Origin: CAZOOK01 sp964581385 | GTDB lineage: Bacteria; Pseudomonadota; Gammaproteobacteria; Nevskiales; Nevskiaceae | Reading direction: 5' to 3' | NCBI GenBank assembly: GCA_964581385.1 | Contig: CAZOOK010000026.1 | Coordinates: forward strand, 20,061-84,060 | DNA length: 64,000 nucleotides | Shown: positions 34,166 through 47,203 of the stretch, one piece after another | How positions within the stretch are numbered: the first letter of the stretch is position 1 | Layout: every line of letters starts with the position of its first letter | Program-made: the position numbers and the translations under genes | Notes under the pieces: generated by a model | Told to the model about the DNA's origin: nothing | The model's input: only the letters and a program-made list of their open reading frames with translations | Database searches by the model: none

Positions 34166-35977
34166 TCAGTTTTGCGCGGCGTTGGCTTGTGCACTGGCAA
34201 AACAATCATGGCGCCAGATCAAGCGCTGTTCGGGTTGCGGGGTGTAGCCGGCAGGTGCCGCCGCTTCGAGCAGATAAACGATCCGGAATGTTTTCAGAGT
34301 TTCCGCTGGTAGATGCGACGCGTTCCATGAACGGCACAACCAGTCCGCGTAATACGGCCGGCTCGACTGAAAACGCGGGCTCGCAAGCCGTTCGAGATAG
34401 GTTTCCCAGCGCATGTTAGGGAATTCAGCGGCGAGGTCCGCGGGTTTCGCGTAGCTGACAGTGTCGCGCCGTGGGTGCAGCAGATCGAATTCGCGGCCGT
34501 TCGTGAGTTCGGCAGGCAGCACATACCAGCCGTCCTGCGGCGCCGGAAACAATGCGGACAAGTCCCACGACTGATCCAGTCGCAGCAGCCGCAGCGGTGG
34601 TGTCAGGGCCCTCGAGATCGCACCCGGCAGTGCGCCAGCGGTGCCGAGATTCCAGGACAGCGACATGAGCAGAATCAGACCTGCAAAGCACTGCGCCATC
34701 CTTCCCGTAGCGAACCGGCGGTGATGCGATGTGAGCGGCGGCAACACGGCGGCGGTGAATGCGCTGCGGTGACGCACGGCGAAGTCGTAGACAGCGTTGC
34801 CCGGCCTTACCGCCCACACGCCGGATAGCAGATAGCCGAGCGGCCACAGCAGGGGCGAACGTTTCAGCAGAACGACCAGCGCCGGCCATTTCAGATAGGC
34901 GTGATCATCGCGATCGATGACGACCCAGGAATGGTTGGTCAGCATCAGTGTATTGGCGCGCGCGTTGTCCTGCGCCGCCGCGATTTCCATCTCCGGCAGG
35001 ATCAGGAACGTGCGCAGCAAACGCGCGCAGCGCGCACAGGCTTCGCAGTCGCGATCGTGGAAGATGCGCAGCACGGCGGATTGAGGCTGCCGCCGGCCGC
35101 GAGCGAAGGCGTCCCATACCCAGTTGCCGGCAAGCGCCGTCAGCCCCGCGATGCCGAACCACGGCAATGGACCGAGGTTCCACAACAGGATTGCAGCGAC
35201 CTGCATCAGCAGCAAGGCCAGTATCGCCACGAATCGCAGCCACGCGTTCAGTACCGGCGACAAGGCGAGCAGTGGTGCCAGCAGCCCGATCAGGAAGGCA
35301 CAGCGGGCGAGCGCTGCGGCCAGCACCGGCGCATCGCGCAGACGGGCGCCGAGAGCGGTCGCATAGCCATCGAGATGAACGGCCTGGCCGCCGTCGACGC
35401 CATTCGCGGACCACTGCTGCCGATGCAGCAGCAGCGCACCGAAGAAGAAGACGGAAAGGGTCTGCAGCAGCAGTCCCGCCGAAGCCCAGGAGCGATGATG
35501 CGTGTCCTGCGGCGGATGTTCTGTGAATGCGCTGTCGACACTCCAGCGGGCGCCCAAGGGCAGAAACAGACCCCAGAACAATAAGCCGGTCAGGAGGGTA
35601 TCGCCTCCGAGCACGATCAGCGGATTGCGGTTGAGCAGCGAAGCATGCAGTACGAAGCAGCCCAGGCCGGCAAGTCGCGTGCGCCAGCCGATGAACAGCG
35701 CCAGCGCGGCCAGCATTTCCGCTGCCAGCATCGCCGCTGCGAACCAGCCTTCGCCATTGGCGAGATGCACACTGATGCGCCACGGGCCGTTGATGGTCAG
35801 CAGCCAAGCGCGCGGTAGCACGCCGATGTCGCTATAAAAAGCGCGTAGATCGGCAGTGCGATGGCATAGCTCGATGAGTAGTCCGCCGCCGAGCAGGGCG
35901 CGCAACAGGGCGAGCGAGCGCACATCGACGCTGAAGGACCGGTCAAGAACGCGCTGTACGGGAGCGGGAAGTGGCAT
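34166..35977 (-). CDS. HTTM-domain membrane protein fused to a DCC (DUF393-like) domain
   Basis: 603-residue membrane protein. Residues about 15-290 form a multi-helix HTTM domain (the vitamin-K-dependent carboxylase-like membrane fold), with RTADLRAFYSDIGVLPRAWLL near the start and a conserved HASLLNRNPLIVLGGDTLL segment. Residues about 300-420 contain a DCC-type thiol-redox motif (RIFHDRDCEACARCARLL) and a membrane-adjacent helical part. A large C-terminal region (about 450-603) lacks named motifs. HTTM and DCC genes are often neighbours; here they are one chain. Substrate unknown. Confidence 0.85.
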   Translation of the reverse strand: MPLPAPVQRVLDRSFSVDVRSLALLRALLGGGLLIELCHRTADLRAFYSDIGVLPRAWLLTINGPWRISVHLANGEGWFAAAMLAAEMLAALALFIGWRTRLAGLGCFVLHASLLNRNPLIVLGGDTLLTGLLFWGLFLPLGARWSVDSAFTEHPPQDTHHRSWASAGLLLQTLSVFFFGALLLHRQQWSANGVDGGQAVHLDGYATALGARLRDAPVLAAALARCAFLIGLLAPLLALSPVLNAWLRFVAILALLLMQVAAILLWNLGPLPWFGIAGLTALAGNWVWDAFARGRRQPQSAVLRIFHDRDCEACARCARLLRTFLILPEMEIAAAQDNARANTLMLTNHSWVVIDRDDHAYLKWPALVVLLKRSPLLWPLGYLLSGVWAVRPGNAVYDFAVRHRSAFTAAVLPPLTSHHRRFATGRMAQCFAGLILLMSLSWNLGTAGALPGAISRALTPPLRLLRLDQSWDLSALFPAPQDGWYVLPAELTNGREFDLLHPRRDTVSYAKPADLAAEFPNMRWETYLERLASPRFQSSRPYYADWLCRSWNASHLPAETLKTFRIVYLLEAAAPAGYTPQPEQRLIWRHDCFASAQANAAQN

Positions 35978-36137
35978 GCGGACTATTGTTCTCGATTTCG
36001 GTGTCGGCAGACAGGGGGTTAGGCTGCGTTAACAATTATCCAGTCGCTGCGATCAGGGAATTGCTCGTAAACCCCGCCCCCTCTGGCGGCGGCGTCTTGG
36101 TTACAAATAGTGCCCGCTCCGTCGATAATCCCGCCTT

Positions 36138-36815
36138 ATGTCTTCCATTCCAGAACACCTGCCCGCCGCGGGCGAAACCCAGGAACTGCTGCTGCCTGGC
36201 CCGGCCGGCCACCTTGAAGCGGTCATCGCGGTCCCGCGCCAGCAGCGCGTTCCGTCGGGATTCTGCGTCGTATGCCATCCCCATCCGCTGTTCGGCGGCA
36301 CGATGACCAATAAAGTTGCGCATACGCTCGCGTCAACTGCGCTTAAGGCCGGGCTGGTCGCCGCGCGGTTCAATTTCCGTGGTGTCGGCCGCAGCGACGG
36401 GCAGTTCGATCATGCGGGCGGGGAGACCGAGGATGTACTCGCCGTCGTCGAATGGCTGCGCGCCCGTATGCCCGCTGCGCGTGTCGTGCTTGCCGGCTTC
36501 TCGTTTGGCGCCTATGTCAGTTTGAAGGCAGCGGTCACGGTTCGACCGACCGTGCAGATCAGCGTCAGCGTGCCATTCGGCCGCTATGTCGACGGCGCCG
36601 CGCCGCCGCCGCGCCCAGAATGCCCATGGCTGGCGCTGCACAGTCGTGACGACGACGTGGTCTGCTACGAGGAGACAGTCGCCGTGCTGCGTGCTTATTC
36701 GCCGCCGCCCGAGTTGGTGACGGTGGATGGCGCCGGTCACTTCTATCATGGGCGTCTTGCCGATGTGCAGGGTGCGGTGCAGCCGTTCATTGAAAGCCAC
36801 TGGCCGGCGGAATGA
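36138..36815 (+). CDS. Alpha/beta hydrolase (COG2945 type)
   Basis: Serine hydrolase of 225 residues. CHPHPLFGGTMTNKVAHTLA near residue 45, FNFRGVGRSDG, the nucleophile elbow LAGFSFGAYV (G-x-S-x-G), the acid in LHSRDDDVVCYEE and the catalytic His in VDGAGHFYHGRL form a complete triad in the order typical of small bacterial alpha/beta hydrolases. No signal peptide. Substrate cannot be deduced. The TerB gene follows after 7 bp and is probably cotranscribed. Confidence 0.9.
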   Translation: MSSIPEHLPAAGETQELLLPGPAGHLEAVIAVPRQQRVPSGFCVVCHPHPLFGGTMTNKVAHTLASTALKAGLVAARFNFRGVGRSDGQFDHAGGETEDVLAVVEWLRARMPAARVVLAGFSFGAYVSLKAAVTVRPTVQISVSVPFGRYVDGAAPPPRPECPWLALHSRDDDVVCYEETVAVLRAYSPPPELVTVDGAGHFYHGRLADVQGAVQPFIESHWPAE

Positions 36816-36822
36816 AGCGGTT

Positions 36823-37284
36823 ATGTTGAAGCAATGGCTCAAAGCGCTGAGCGGTGCGCCGGCGGCGCGGAAAGAACAGCCTTCATCGCAGTTATCCACG
36901 GCATTGTTGCTAATCGAAATAGCCAGGGCGGATCTGGATTTCGGTGATTCCGAGCGGGATACCATCATCAGACTTCTCAGCGGCAGTTTCGGCCTGTCCG
37001 ACGCCGCTGCCGCCACCCTCATCGAGGAGGCGCAGCGGCGGGCGCAGGAGGCGGTTTCGCTGTACGATTACATCAAGTCGCTGAACTCGGCGCTGGACAG
37101 CGACAGCAAGCGCTGGTTGATCGAAATGTTATGGCGTGTCGCTTACGCCGATGGCCGTATCGATAAGTACGAGGAACATCTGCTGCGCAAGCTGGCGGAT
37201 TTGCTATACATATCAGAAGAAGATTATGTCCGCGCCAAGTTGAGCGCAGCGGGAGCCGGAGATGGATCCCCGGCCAGTGAATGA
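36823..37284 (+). CDS. TerB-family (tellurite-resistance-like) cytoplasmic protein
   Basis: 153-residue all-helical protein. LIEIARADLDFGDSERDTIIRLL and LWRVAYADGRIDKYEEHLLRKLADLL are the duplicated acidic helix-loop-helix units of the TerB/COG4103 family, which bind metal through their Asp/Glu residues. ATG 36823 (MLKQWLKALS) is preferred to the longer frame that begins inside the hydrolase gene. Despite the family name, no tellurite operon is present. The role is unknown. Confidence 0.9.
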   Translation: MLKQWLKALSGAPAARKEQPSSQLSTALLLIEIARADLDFGDSERDTIIRLLSGSFGLSDAAAATLIEEAQRRAQEAVSLYDYIKSLNSALDSDSKRWLIEMLWRVAYADGRIDKYEEHLLRKLADLLYISEEDYVRAKLSAAGAGDGSPASE

Positions 37285-37320
37285 CTGCCACGCCGCGGTC
37301 CGGAGCGCCGCCAGCAAGGC

Positions 37321-37595
37321 ATAGGTCGTGTTAATAATGATCTTATCGCTGTGTTGTCGCCAAAAATGCCGCCAGGCAAGGCCCGACGAGTGTGGTGTAC
37401 CCGCGGTAGATGAGCGAGGAGCAACGCGGCATGACGGCATTTTTGGCAACAACGCGAGGGGCCGGAGCTGGAGCGGGCGCATTGCCGCGTCACTCGCTCC
37501 TGATGTACTTACAGAACACGGCGCCGCTCGTTCCTTGCACCGCGCCTTCTTCTCCAATACTGGCGCGCGATCAGATCATTGTTAACATGCTTTAA
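37321..37595. repeat. Terminal-inverted-repeat element, TAGGGTCTG family, diverged copy
   Basis: The 419-bp gap between the TerB gene and the hybrid kinase gene contains this element. Its left end (TCGTGTTAATAATGATCTTATCGC) is the near reverse complement of its right end, GCGATCAGATCATTGTTAAC. Internally it holds GCCAGGCAAGGC, GTGTGGTG, GAGCGAGGAGCAAC, CTCCTGATGTACTT and CGTTCCTTGC. These occur in the same order in the element at 57939-58182. An inner hairpin pairs AAAAATGCCG near 37363 with CGGCATTTTT near 37435. No credible ORF. Confidence 0.65.
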
Positions 37596-37703
37596 GGAGC
37601 GAAATTTGACCATTTTGAATGGGTCAGAGGCAGAGCGGCGCAATGCCGGTCCGAGGGCGCTTCTCGCAGACCGCCGCGCCGGGCTTTCGCCCGCGGTGAG
37701 CAC

Positions 37704-41345
<3,642 letters not shown>

Positions 41346-41439
41346 ATGGATTTCGCTTCGGAATAGCTGACGTGGCGCCGTCGCGGCGTAGCCGGCAAAC
41401 GGCTGCGCGCGCGTCGTCGGCCGGGTCCGTGTAGCACCG

Positions 41440-42279
41440 GTGAGTGTCATGCGTCCGGAAGCCGAGGATGTCGAGGTGGACCTGTTCATCCGAGCGATGC
41501 AGCTTCGCCACGGCTACGATTTCAGCCAGTATGCCCGCGCATCCTTCAAGCGCCGCGTGCTCGGCCTGGTCCAGAATTTCGAGCTGCCGTCAGTCTGCGA
41601 TCTGATCGGAAAAATGCTGCGCGATGACGGCATCGTGCCGGGCCTCGTCGCCGGCTTGTCGGTGCCGGTGTCGGACATGTTTCGCAATCCCTGGGTGTTC
41701 CAGTCACTGCGCGAGGACGTGTTCCCGGTGCTGGCGTCGTATCCGCATATCAATGTCTGGCAGGCCGGCTGCGCCAACGGCCAGGAAGTGTATTCGCTGG
41801 CGATCCTGCTGGAAGAGGCGGGTCTCTACGATCGCACCCAGATATATGCCACCGACTTCAACGATGCCGCGCTGGCGCAGGCCGCGGAAGGCATTTTCTC
41901 CGTGCGCGATGCGCGCACGTACTCGGAAAACTACGTCGCCGCCGGCGGTACCGCCTCTTTGTCGGACTACTACCACTCCCGCTACGACTTTATCAAGATG
42001 GACGAGCGCCTCAAGCGCAACATCACGTTCGCAAACCACAATCTGGTCGCGGACGGTGTGTTTTGTGAAGCGCATCTCATTTTGTGCCGCAATGTTCTGA
42101 TCTACTTTACCGATGTACTTCAGAACCATGTTCTCGGTCTTTTTCGAGACAGTCTCGCGCGCAGCGGCTTCCTGTGCCTTGGCACCAAGGAGTCGATCGA
42201 TTTTGCACCAGCCGCCCGCGATCTCGTGCCGGTCAACGCCCGAGCCCGGATCTACCGGCTCGCGACACGGGCTCCGTGA
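41440..42279 (+). CDS. cheR: CheR-type protein-glutamate methyltransferase
   Basis: 279 residues: an N-terminal helical domain (GYDFSQYARASFKRRVLG) and a SAM-dependent methyltransferase domain. Motif I is VWQAGCANGQEVYSLAILL, followed by IYATDFNDAAL, and CRNVLIYF completes the active site. CheR methylates receptor glutamates. No chemoreceptor gene is present here, so the partner may be the upstream coiled-coil kinase. Start GTG 41440, with an ATG three codons later. The stop overlaps the cheB GTG by 4 bp. Confidence 0.93.
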   Translation: MSVMRPEAEDVEVDLFIRAMQLRHGYDFSQYARASFKRRVLGLVQNFELPSVCDLIGKMLRDDGIVPGLVAGLSVPVSDMFRNPWVFQSLREDVFPVLASYPHINVWQAGCANGQEVYSLAILLEEAGLYDRTQIYATDFNDAALAQAAEGIFSVRDARTYSENYVAAGGTASLSDYYHSRYDFIKMDERLKRNITFANHNLVADGVFCEAHLILCRNVLIYFTDVLQNHVLGLFRDSLARSGFLCLGTKESIDFAPAARDLVPVNARARIYRLATRAP

Positions 42280-42854
42280 GCGCGCGTGGCCCATTCGACG
42301 CAGTGGTCATCGGCTGCTCCGCAGGCGGCTTGCGGGCACTGCACGCCGTGTTCTCGGGATTGCACGCTAGCTTGCCGGTGCCGGTCATCGTGGTCTTCCA
42401 CAACGGCATTGAAGAGATCGAAATGCTCTGCGAGCTGTTGCGCCGGAAATCAGCCCTGGCAGTCGAGGAAGCCCGCGAGCGTGAGATCCCGCGGCCTGGC
42501 TGCGTATACATCGCCCCTTCCGGATACCATCTTCTTATCGAGGCGAGCCATCGCTTCGCGCTGTCGATCGATACCAAAGTCCGCTACGTGCGCCCGGCGA
42601 TCGATGTCCTGTTCGAGTCCGCCGCCAACGTATGGCGGACGAGGCTGCTCGCCGTGGTCATGACCGGTGCTAACGATGATGGCACGGCGGGGCTGCGTGC
42701 CGTGCGCAGTCATGGCGGCACCGCGATCGTGCAGGATCCGGCCGATGCCGAATCGCCGGTCATGCCGGAATCCGCGCTGCGGCTGGCGGGTGCCGATCAC
42801 TGCGTGCCGCTATCCGAAATCGCTCCGCTGATCAATCGGCTGATGGCGCTATGA
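42276..42854 (+). CDS. cheB: CheB-type methylesterase domain protein (no receiver)
   Basis: 192-residue stand-alone methylesterase catalytic domain. The triad is Ser in VVIGCSAGG, His in VVFHNG and Asp in VMTGANDDGTAG, with SGYHLLIE in between. The N-terminal receiver of classical CheB is absent, so regulation must come in trans, perhaps via the kinase's receivers. Start GTG 42276 overlaps the cheR stop (GTGA). A longer open frame from 42084 is a cheR shadow. The 3' end overlaps the next ATG by 4 bp. Confidence 0.93.
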   Translation: MSARGPFDAVVIGCSAGGLRALHAVFSGLHASLPVPVIVVFHNGIEEIEMLCELLRRKSALAVEEAREREIPRPGCVYIAPSGYHLLIEASHRFALSIDTKVRYVRPAIDVLFESAANVWRTRLLAVVMTGANDDGTAGLRAVRSHGGTAIVQDPADAESPVMPESALRLAGADHCVPLSEIAPLINRLMAL

Positions 42855-43906
42855 GCACGATTCCGCTGCCACGGCCGAAGATTCTCGTCGTCGACGACAC
42901 GCCGGCGAATCTTATCGCGATGCGCCGCCTGCTCTCGAAAGTGGATGTCGATCTGATTGAAACGCGTTCCGGCAATGAAGCGCTGGCCGCCTGTCTCGAT
43001 CACGAATTCGCGCTGGTGCTGCTCGACGTGAACATGCCGGAGATGGACGGCTTCGAGGTCGCCGAACTCCTCGCGGAGGAATCACGCACGCGTGACACGC
43101 CGATCATTTTCGTCACCGCCGCTTACGCCGACGATCTCAATCGCCTCAAGGGCTACAGCTTTGGCGCGGTCGACTACATTGCCAAGCCGATCAACGACAC
43201 CATCCTGCTGTCGAAGATCCGCGTATTTCTGGAACTCTATCGCAGCCGCACGGAGCTGAAAGTTGCCCTCGGCGAATTATCAGAGCGCAACGATCAGTTG
43301 CAGCGCGAGGTCGGTGAGCGCCAGCGCGCCGAGGAGAAGGCACGGCACGATGCAACGCATGACGCGCTGACCGGCCTGCCTAACCGTCTGCTGTTCATGG
43401 ATCGTCTGCACAGTTCGATCGAGCGCGCGCGGCGCCGCGATTCGCATTGTGCGCTGCTCTACATCGATATCGACGGCTTCAAGCCGGTCAACGACAGCTA
43501 CGGGCACACCGTCGGCGATTTGCTCTTGTGTGCGATCGCGATGCGCATGAGCCAGACCATCCGCAAGATCGATTCGGTGGCGCGGCTCGGCGGCGACGAA
43601 TTCGGCGTCATCATCGAAGAGCCCTTGGACGACGCCGACGCCGTCATCAGTGCGGAACGACTCAACCGCTCGCTGCGAGAGCCGTACGACCTGCTGTTGC
43701 CGGACGGGCGCGGCCGTCCCTTCCAGGTCATTGTCAGCGCCAGTATCGGCGTCGCTCTATTCCCGCAGCACGCGCAATCCACTGATGTGCTGATCCGTGT
43801 CGCGGACGACGCCATGTACCGCGCCAAACGTGCCGGCAAGAACCTCTGCATTCTCGCGCGGGCGGAAGGAAGCGAGGATCCGCCATTGGATATGACGACC
43901 CTCTGA
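42851..43906 (+). CDS. Receiver-GGDEF diguanylate cyclase
   Basis: 351 residues. The receiver (about 10-130) has the acceptor Asp in LVLLDVNMPEMDGF. A coiled linker (about 130-175) leads to a GGDEF domain with intact active site ARLGGDEFGV (GGDEF at 247-251). The inhibitory site RKID lies five residues before it, so c-di-GMP product feedback is expected. It is the output of the kinase-CheR-CheB operon: phosphorylation would raise c-di-GMP. The ATG overlaps the cheB stop. Confidence 0.94.
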   Translation: MSTIPLPRPKILVVDDTPANLIAMRRLLSKVDVDLIETRSGNEALAACLDHEFALVLLDVNMPEMDGFEVAELLAEESRTRDTPIIFVTAAYADDLNRLKGYSFGAVDYIAKPINDTILLSKIRVFLELYRSRTELKVALGELSERNDQLQREVGERQRAEEKARHDATHDALTGLPNRLLFMDRLHSSIERARRRDSHCALLYIDIDGFKPVNDSYGHTVGDLLLCAIAMRMSQTIRKIDSVARLGGDEFGVIIEEPLDDADAVISAERLNRSLREPYDLLLPDGRGRPFQVIVSASIGVALFPQHAQSTDVLIRVADDAMYRAKRAGKNLCILARAEGSEDPPLDMTTL

Positions 43907-43951
43907 TCCGTCGCGGATTCGCGCGGCGAAATCCAGCGGCGCTGTTTTGGA

Positions 43952-45781
43952 TCAGGGCCGGCGCAGCTTGTACATCGCAATCTCGCAAAACACATTGGGC
44001 AGCCAGTTGATCGCTGGCCCGCCATGATGGCGGCGATCGAGCAGCGCGCGCTCCAGAACCTGCCAGCCGCGCGCGCGGCACAGGTCCTCGAAGTCCGCAA
44101 CCGTGCACAGGTGAATATTGGGTGTGTCGTACCACTGTGCTGGCAGCGAGGGCGTCAGCGGCATGCGTCCGCGCGCAATCGCCACGCGCACGCGCCAGTG
44201 GCCGAAATTGGGGAAGGTGACAATCGCCTCGCGCCCCACGCGCAGCATTTCTGCAAGCACCAGGTCTGGACGCGCCAGCGCCTGCAGCGCTTGCGTCATC
44301 ACCACATAGTCAAATGAACCGGTCGCGAATTCAGCGAGGCCGTTGTCGACGTCGGCATGGATGACATCGACGCCGCGTTCGACGCAGGCGGCGACGTTGT
44401 CCGGATCGATTTCAAGTCCATAGCCGCGCACATTACGCGTGCGCGCAAGCGCGGAGAGCAGCGCGCCGTCGCCACAGCCCAGGTCGAGGATGCGGCTGCC
44501 CGGTTCGATCCAGTCGCAGATGCGCGCAAGGTCCGCGCGCAGCGGCGCTTCCGCTGGCACTGATCGCGCGGATACCGCCGTCGCCGTGACGGTTTCTCCA
44601 CTGTTGTGCATGACACTTTGCGCCGGTGGCGCGCCGACTTCATCGGCAACACGCGTCAGATAGCTGCGCAGCAAACGATGATAGTGCGGCAACGGCAGCA
44701 GAAAATCGTCATGGCCCAGCTGCGACTCGATCAGCGCGTAGTCCACTTCACGGCCGGCGTCCACCAAAGCCTTGACGATTTCGCGGGAGCGCGCGGGCGA
44801 AAAACGCCAGTCGCTGGAAAACGACATCACCAGGAATTTGGCGCTGGCGTTGCGCAGCGCGGCGACTAGATCGTTCTGGTATTCACGCGCCGGATCGAAA
44901 TAATCCAGCGCTTTGGTCATCAGCAGGTAAGTGTTCGCGTCGAAGCGATCCACGAAGATCTGTCCCTGATGGCGCAGATAGCTTTCGACCTCGAATTCGA
45001 CGTCGTAGTTGAAATTGAACTGGCCATCGCCGTCGCGCAGCAGGCGGCCGAAGCGCGCGCGCATCGCCTCGTCGGACAGATACGTAATGTGGCCGAGCAT
45101 GCGCGCGAGTTTGAGGCCACGCTCCGGCTTCACGCCTTGCGCGTAGTAGCGCCCGCCGTGGAAATCGGGATCGGACAGGATCGCCTGCCGCGCGATTTCG
45201 TTGAACGCGATGTTCTGTGCCGAGATGCGTGGCGCCGCGGCGATGACGATCGCATGGCGGATGCGATCCGGAAAATCGATCGCCCACTGGATCACCTGCA
45301 TGCCGCCGAGACTGCCGCCGACGATCGCAGCCCAGCGCTGGATCCCGAGCGCGTCGGCAAGCAGTGCCTGACTCTTGACCCAGTCACGGACGGTGACGAT
45401 TGGAAAATCCGGTCCCCATGGCTGGCCGGTGGCGGGATTAATCGTGATCGGACCGGTGGAGCCGCGACAGCCGCCGAGATTGTTCAGCGCGACGACGTGG
45501 AAGCGATTGGTGTCGATCGGCTTGCCGGGGCCGATGCAGTTGTCCCACCAGCCCGGCTTGCGATCGTTCAGCGTGTGATAGCCGGCGACGTGATGATCGC
45601 CCGAGAGTGCATGGCAAACCAGGATCGCGTTGCTGCGGTCGGCGTTGAGTGTGCCGTAGGTTTCGATCGTCAGATCATGGCGCGGCAGACGCTGGCCGCA
45701 GTCAAGCGTCAACGGCTGTTCGATCGCGATCTGCCGCGGCGTGACCAGCCCGACCGAGTCCGCGGCAAACGGAACGCCCAT
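43952..45781 (-). CDS. metX: Fused homoserine O-acyltransferase MetX and MetW
   Basis: 609-residue fusion. Residues 1-about 375 are MetX: LVCHALSGDHHVAG, NNLGGCRGSTGP, the nucleophile elbow GGSLGGMQVIQW, and the C-terminal catalytic pair including QLGHDDFLLP. Residues about 405-609 are MetW: SRILDLGCGDGALLSAL (SAM-fold motif), HADVDNGL, FPNFGHWRVR and WLPNVFCEIAMYKL. MetX and MetW are normally adjacent genes that form a complex in methionine synthesis. Here the stop is lost and a short linker joins them. Acetyl versus succinyl donor cannot be decided by eye. Confidence 0.94.
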   Translation of the reverse strand: MGVPFAADSVGLVTPRQIAIEQPLTLDCGQRLPRHDLTIETYGTLNADRSNAILVCHALSGDHHVAGYHTLNDRKPGWWDNCIGPGKPIDTNRFHVVALNNLGGCRGSTGPITINPATGQPWGPDFPIVTVRDWVKSQALLADALGIQRWAAIVGGSLGGMQVIQWAIDFPDRIRHAIVIAAAPRISAQNIAFNEIARQAILSDPDFHGGRYYAQGVKPERGLKLARMLGHITYLSDEAMRARFGRLLRDGDGQFNFNYDVEFEVESYLRHQGQIFVDRFDANTYLLMTKALDYFDPAREYQNDLVAALRNASAKFLVMSFSSDWRFSPARSREIVKALVDAGREVDYALIESQLGHDDFLLPLPHYHRLLRSYLTRVADEVGAPPAQSVMHNSGETVTATAVSARSVPAEAPLRADLARICDWIEPGSRILDLGCGDGALLSALARTRNVRGYGLEIDPDNVAACVERGVDVIHADVDNGLAEFATGSFDYVVMTQALQALARPDLVLAEMLRVGREAIVTFPNFGHWRVRVAIARGRMPLTPSLPAQWYDTPNIHLCTVADFEDLCRARGWQVLERALLDRRHHGGPAINWLPNVFCEIAMYKLRRP

Positions 45782-45782
45782 C

Positions 45783-46337
45783 TCAGAACAGCCCTGGAAG
45801 CGGCACGAACAGAACCAGAACCTGAAGCAGCAGCATCACGATCAGCGGAGAGAAATCGAGCCCCGACATCGGCGGGATAATGCGCCGCACCGGCCGCAGC
45901 AAGGGCTCATTGAGGCTCCACAGGATATTGGCCGCCGGATTGGAAACGCCGGGACCGACCCACGACAGGATCGCCTGCACCAGCATGAACAGGGTGTACA
46001 GCTTGAGCAGCAGCATGATGATTTCGAGCAGCGCGAACCACGCTGCACTGAGAATGCCCAGCGACATCCCCAGCATGCTGGACACCGCTTCGATATAGAT
46101 GAGCGACAGCGCATAAAGAATCAGCGCACATGCAATGTCGAAACGACCGGCGCGCGGTAGCAGCCGTTGCAGCGGCGCTGCTACGGTCTGCGTCACGCGC
46201 CAGACCATCTGCGAGATCGGATTGTAAAAATCGGCGCGCAATGCCTGTAGCAGCATGCGCACCAGGAACAGGCTGAGCGCCACATCGAACAGCGAGCGGA
46301 CGATCAGCAGGAACGCGTTATTGAACGCAGCGATCAT
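45783..46337 (-). CDS. yggT: YggT-family membrane protein
   Basis: 184 residues with two YGGT repeats: LFLVRMLLQALRADFYNPISQMVWRVTQ in the first half and LFMLVQAILSWVGPGVSNPAANILWSLNEPLLRPVRR in the second, each with paired membrane helices. YggT proteins are inner-membrane proteins implicated in osmotic/K+ homeostasis and division in some bacteria. It sits between proC and metX. The start overlaps the proC stop (ATGA), and the stop is 1 bp from the metX ATG. Confidence 0.94.
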   Translation of the reverse strand: MIAAFNNAFLLIVRSLFDVALSLFLVRMLLQALRADFYNPISQMVWRVTQTVAAPLQRLLPRAGRFDIACALILYALSLIYIEAVSSMLGMSLGILSAAWFALLEIIMLLLKLYTLFMLVQAILSWVGPGVSNPAANILWSLNEPLLRPVRRIIPPMSGLDFSPLIVMLLLQVLVLFVPLPGLF

Positions 46338-47155
46338 GGCGAACGCTCTTTATCGTCGAGCCCAAGTTCGCGCGAGCGTTCGCAGGCAGCAGTGAGCGCG
46401 GCGCGTATCAGTGCATCGAAATTGCCCGCGTCAAGCCTTTGCAGCGCGGCTTCGGTGGCACCGCCCTTGGACGTGACCTGGCGCCGCAGCTCGGCGACAT
46501 CCTCGTCGCGGGCGGTGGCCAGCGCGGCGGCACCGGCAAAAGTCTCGAACGCGAGGCTGCGTGCTGCCGCGCTGTCGAGTCCCAGTGCCACGCCGGCGTC
46601 ACGCAGCGATTCGACGAAGCGGAAGAAATATGCGGGACCGCAGCCGGACAGGGCCGTGACCGCATCGAGCGCATCTTCAGTTTCGACCCAGCAGGCACTG
46701 CCGACACTTTTCACGATCGCTTCCGCGCGGGCACGCGAGCGCGCGGACGTGCCGTCAGGAGCGAACAGGCCGGTTGCGCCGCGGCGTATCAGCGCGGGCG
46801 TGTTCGGCATCGAGCGCACGATCTCGGTGGCCGTCCCGAGGCTGCGGCGCAGCGTCGTGCAACGGACGCCGGCCATGATCGACAGGGTCGTTGAGCCGGC
46901 CAGCGGTTGCAGGCCGACGGCTGCTTCCGCGAATTGCTGGGGCTTGATCGCCAGGACGACGATATCGGCCCCATCGGTAACGGCGCGGATGTCGTTGCCG
47001 ACGCTGACGCCGAAGCGCTCGCGTATGCGCGCGGCGCTATCCGCCAGACGCTCGGCCACCCGGATATTTGCGGCCTGACAGCCGGCGGCGAGTAATCCGC
47101 CGATCAGGCTGGCGGCCATGTTGCCGCCACCGACGAAGGCAATCGTTTCTTTCAT
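46334..47155 (-). CDS. proC: Pyrroline-5-carboxylate reductase
   Basis: Last step of proline synthesis: NAD(P)H reduction of pyrroline-5-carboxylate. 273 residues beginning ETIAFVGGGNMAASLIGGLL (Rossmann). VVLAIKPQQF, SMPNTPALIRRGATGL and the substrate-site ALSGCGPAYFF plus VTSKGGATEAAL complete the diagnostic set. ATG 47155 is the start. The frame open to 48244 is antisense to ilvA. It faces ilvA with 48 bp between starts. Confidence 0.96.
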   Translation of the reverse strand: MKETIAFVGGGNMAASLIGGLLAAGCQAANIRVAERLADSAARIRERFGVSVGNDIRAVTDGADIVVLAIKPQQFAEAAVGLQPLAGSTTLSIMAGVRCTTLRRSLGTATEIVRSMPNTPALIRRGATGLFAPDGTSARSRARAEAIVKSVGSACWVETEDALDAVTALSGCGPAYFFRFVESLRDAGVALGLDSAAARSLAFETFAGAAALATARDEDVAELRRQVTSKGGATEAALQRLDAGNFDALIRAALTAACERSRELGLDDKERSP

Positions 47156-47203
47156 TGGATGGGAGCGAGGCTGCCGACGCGTCTGGGTTATAGTGAAAAG
47201 CTT

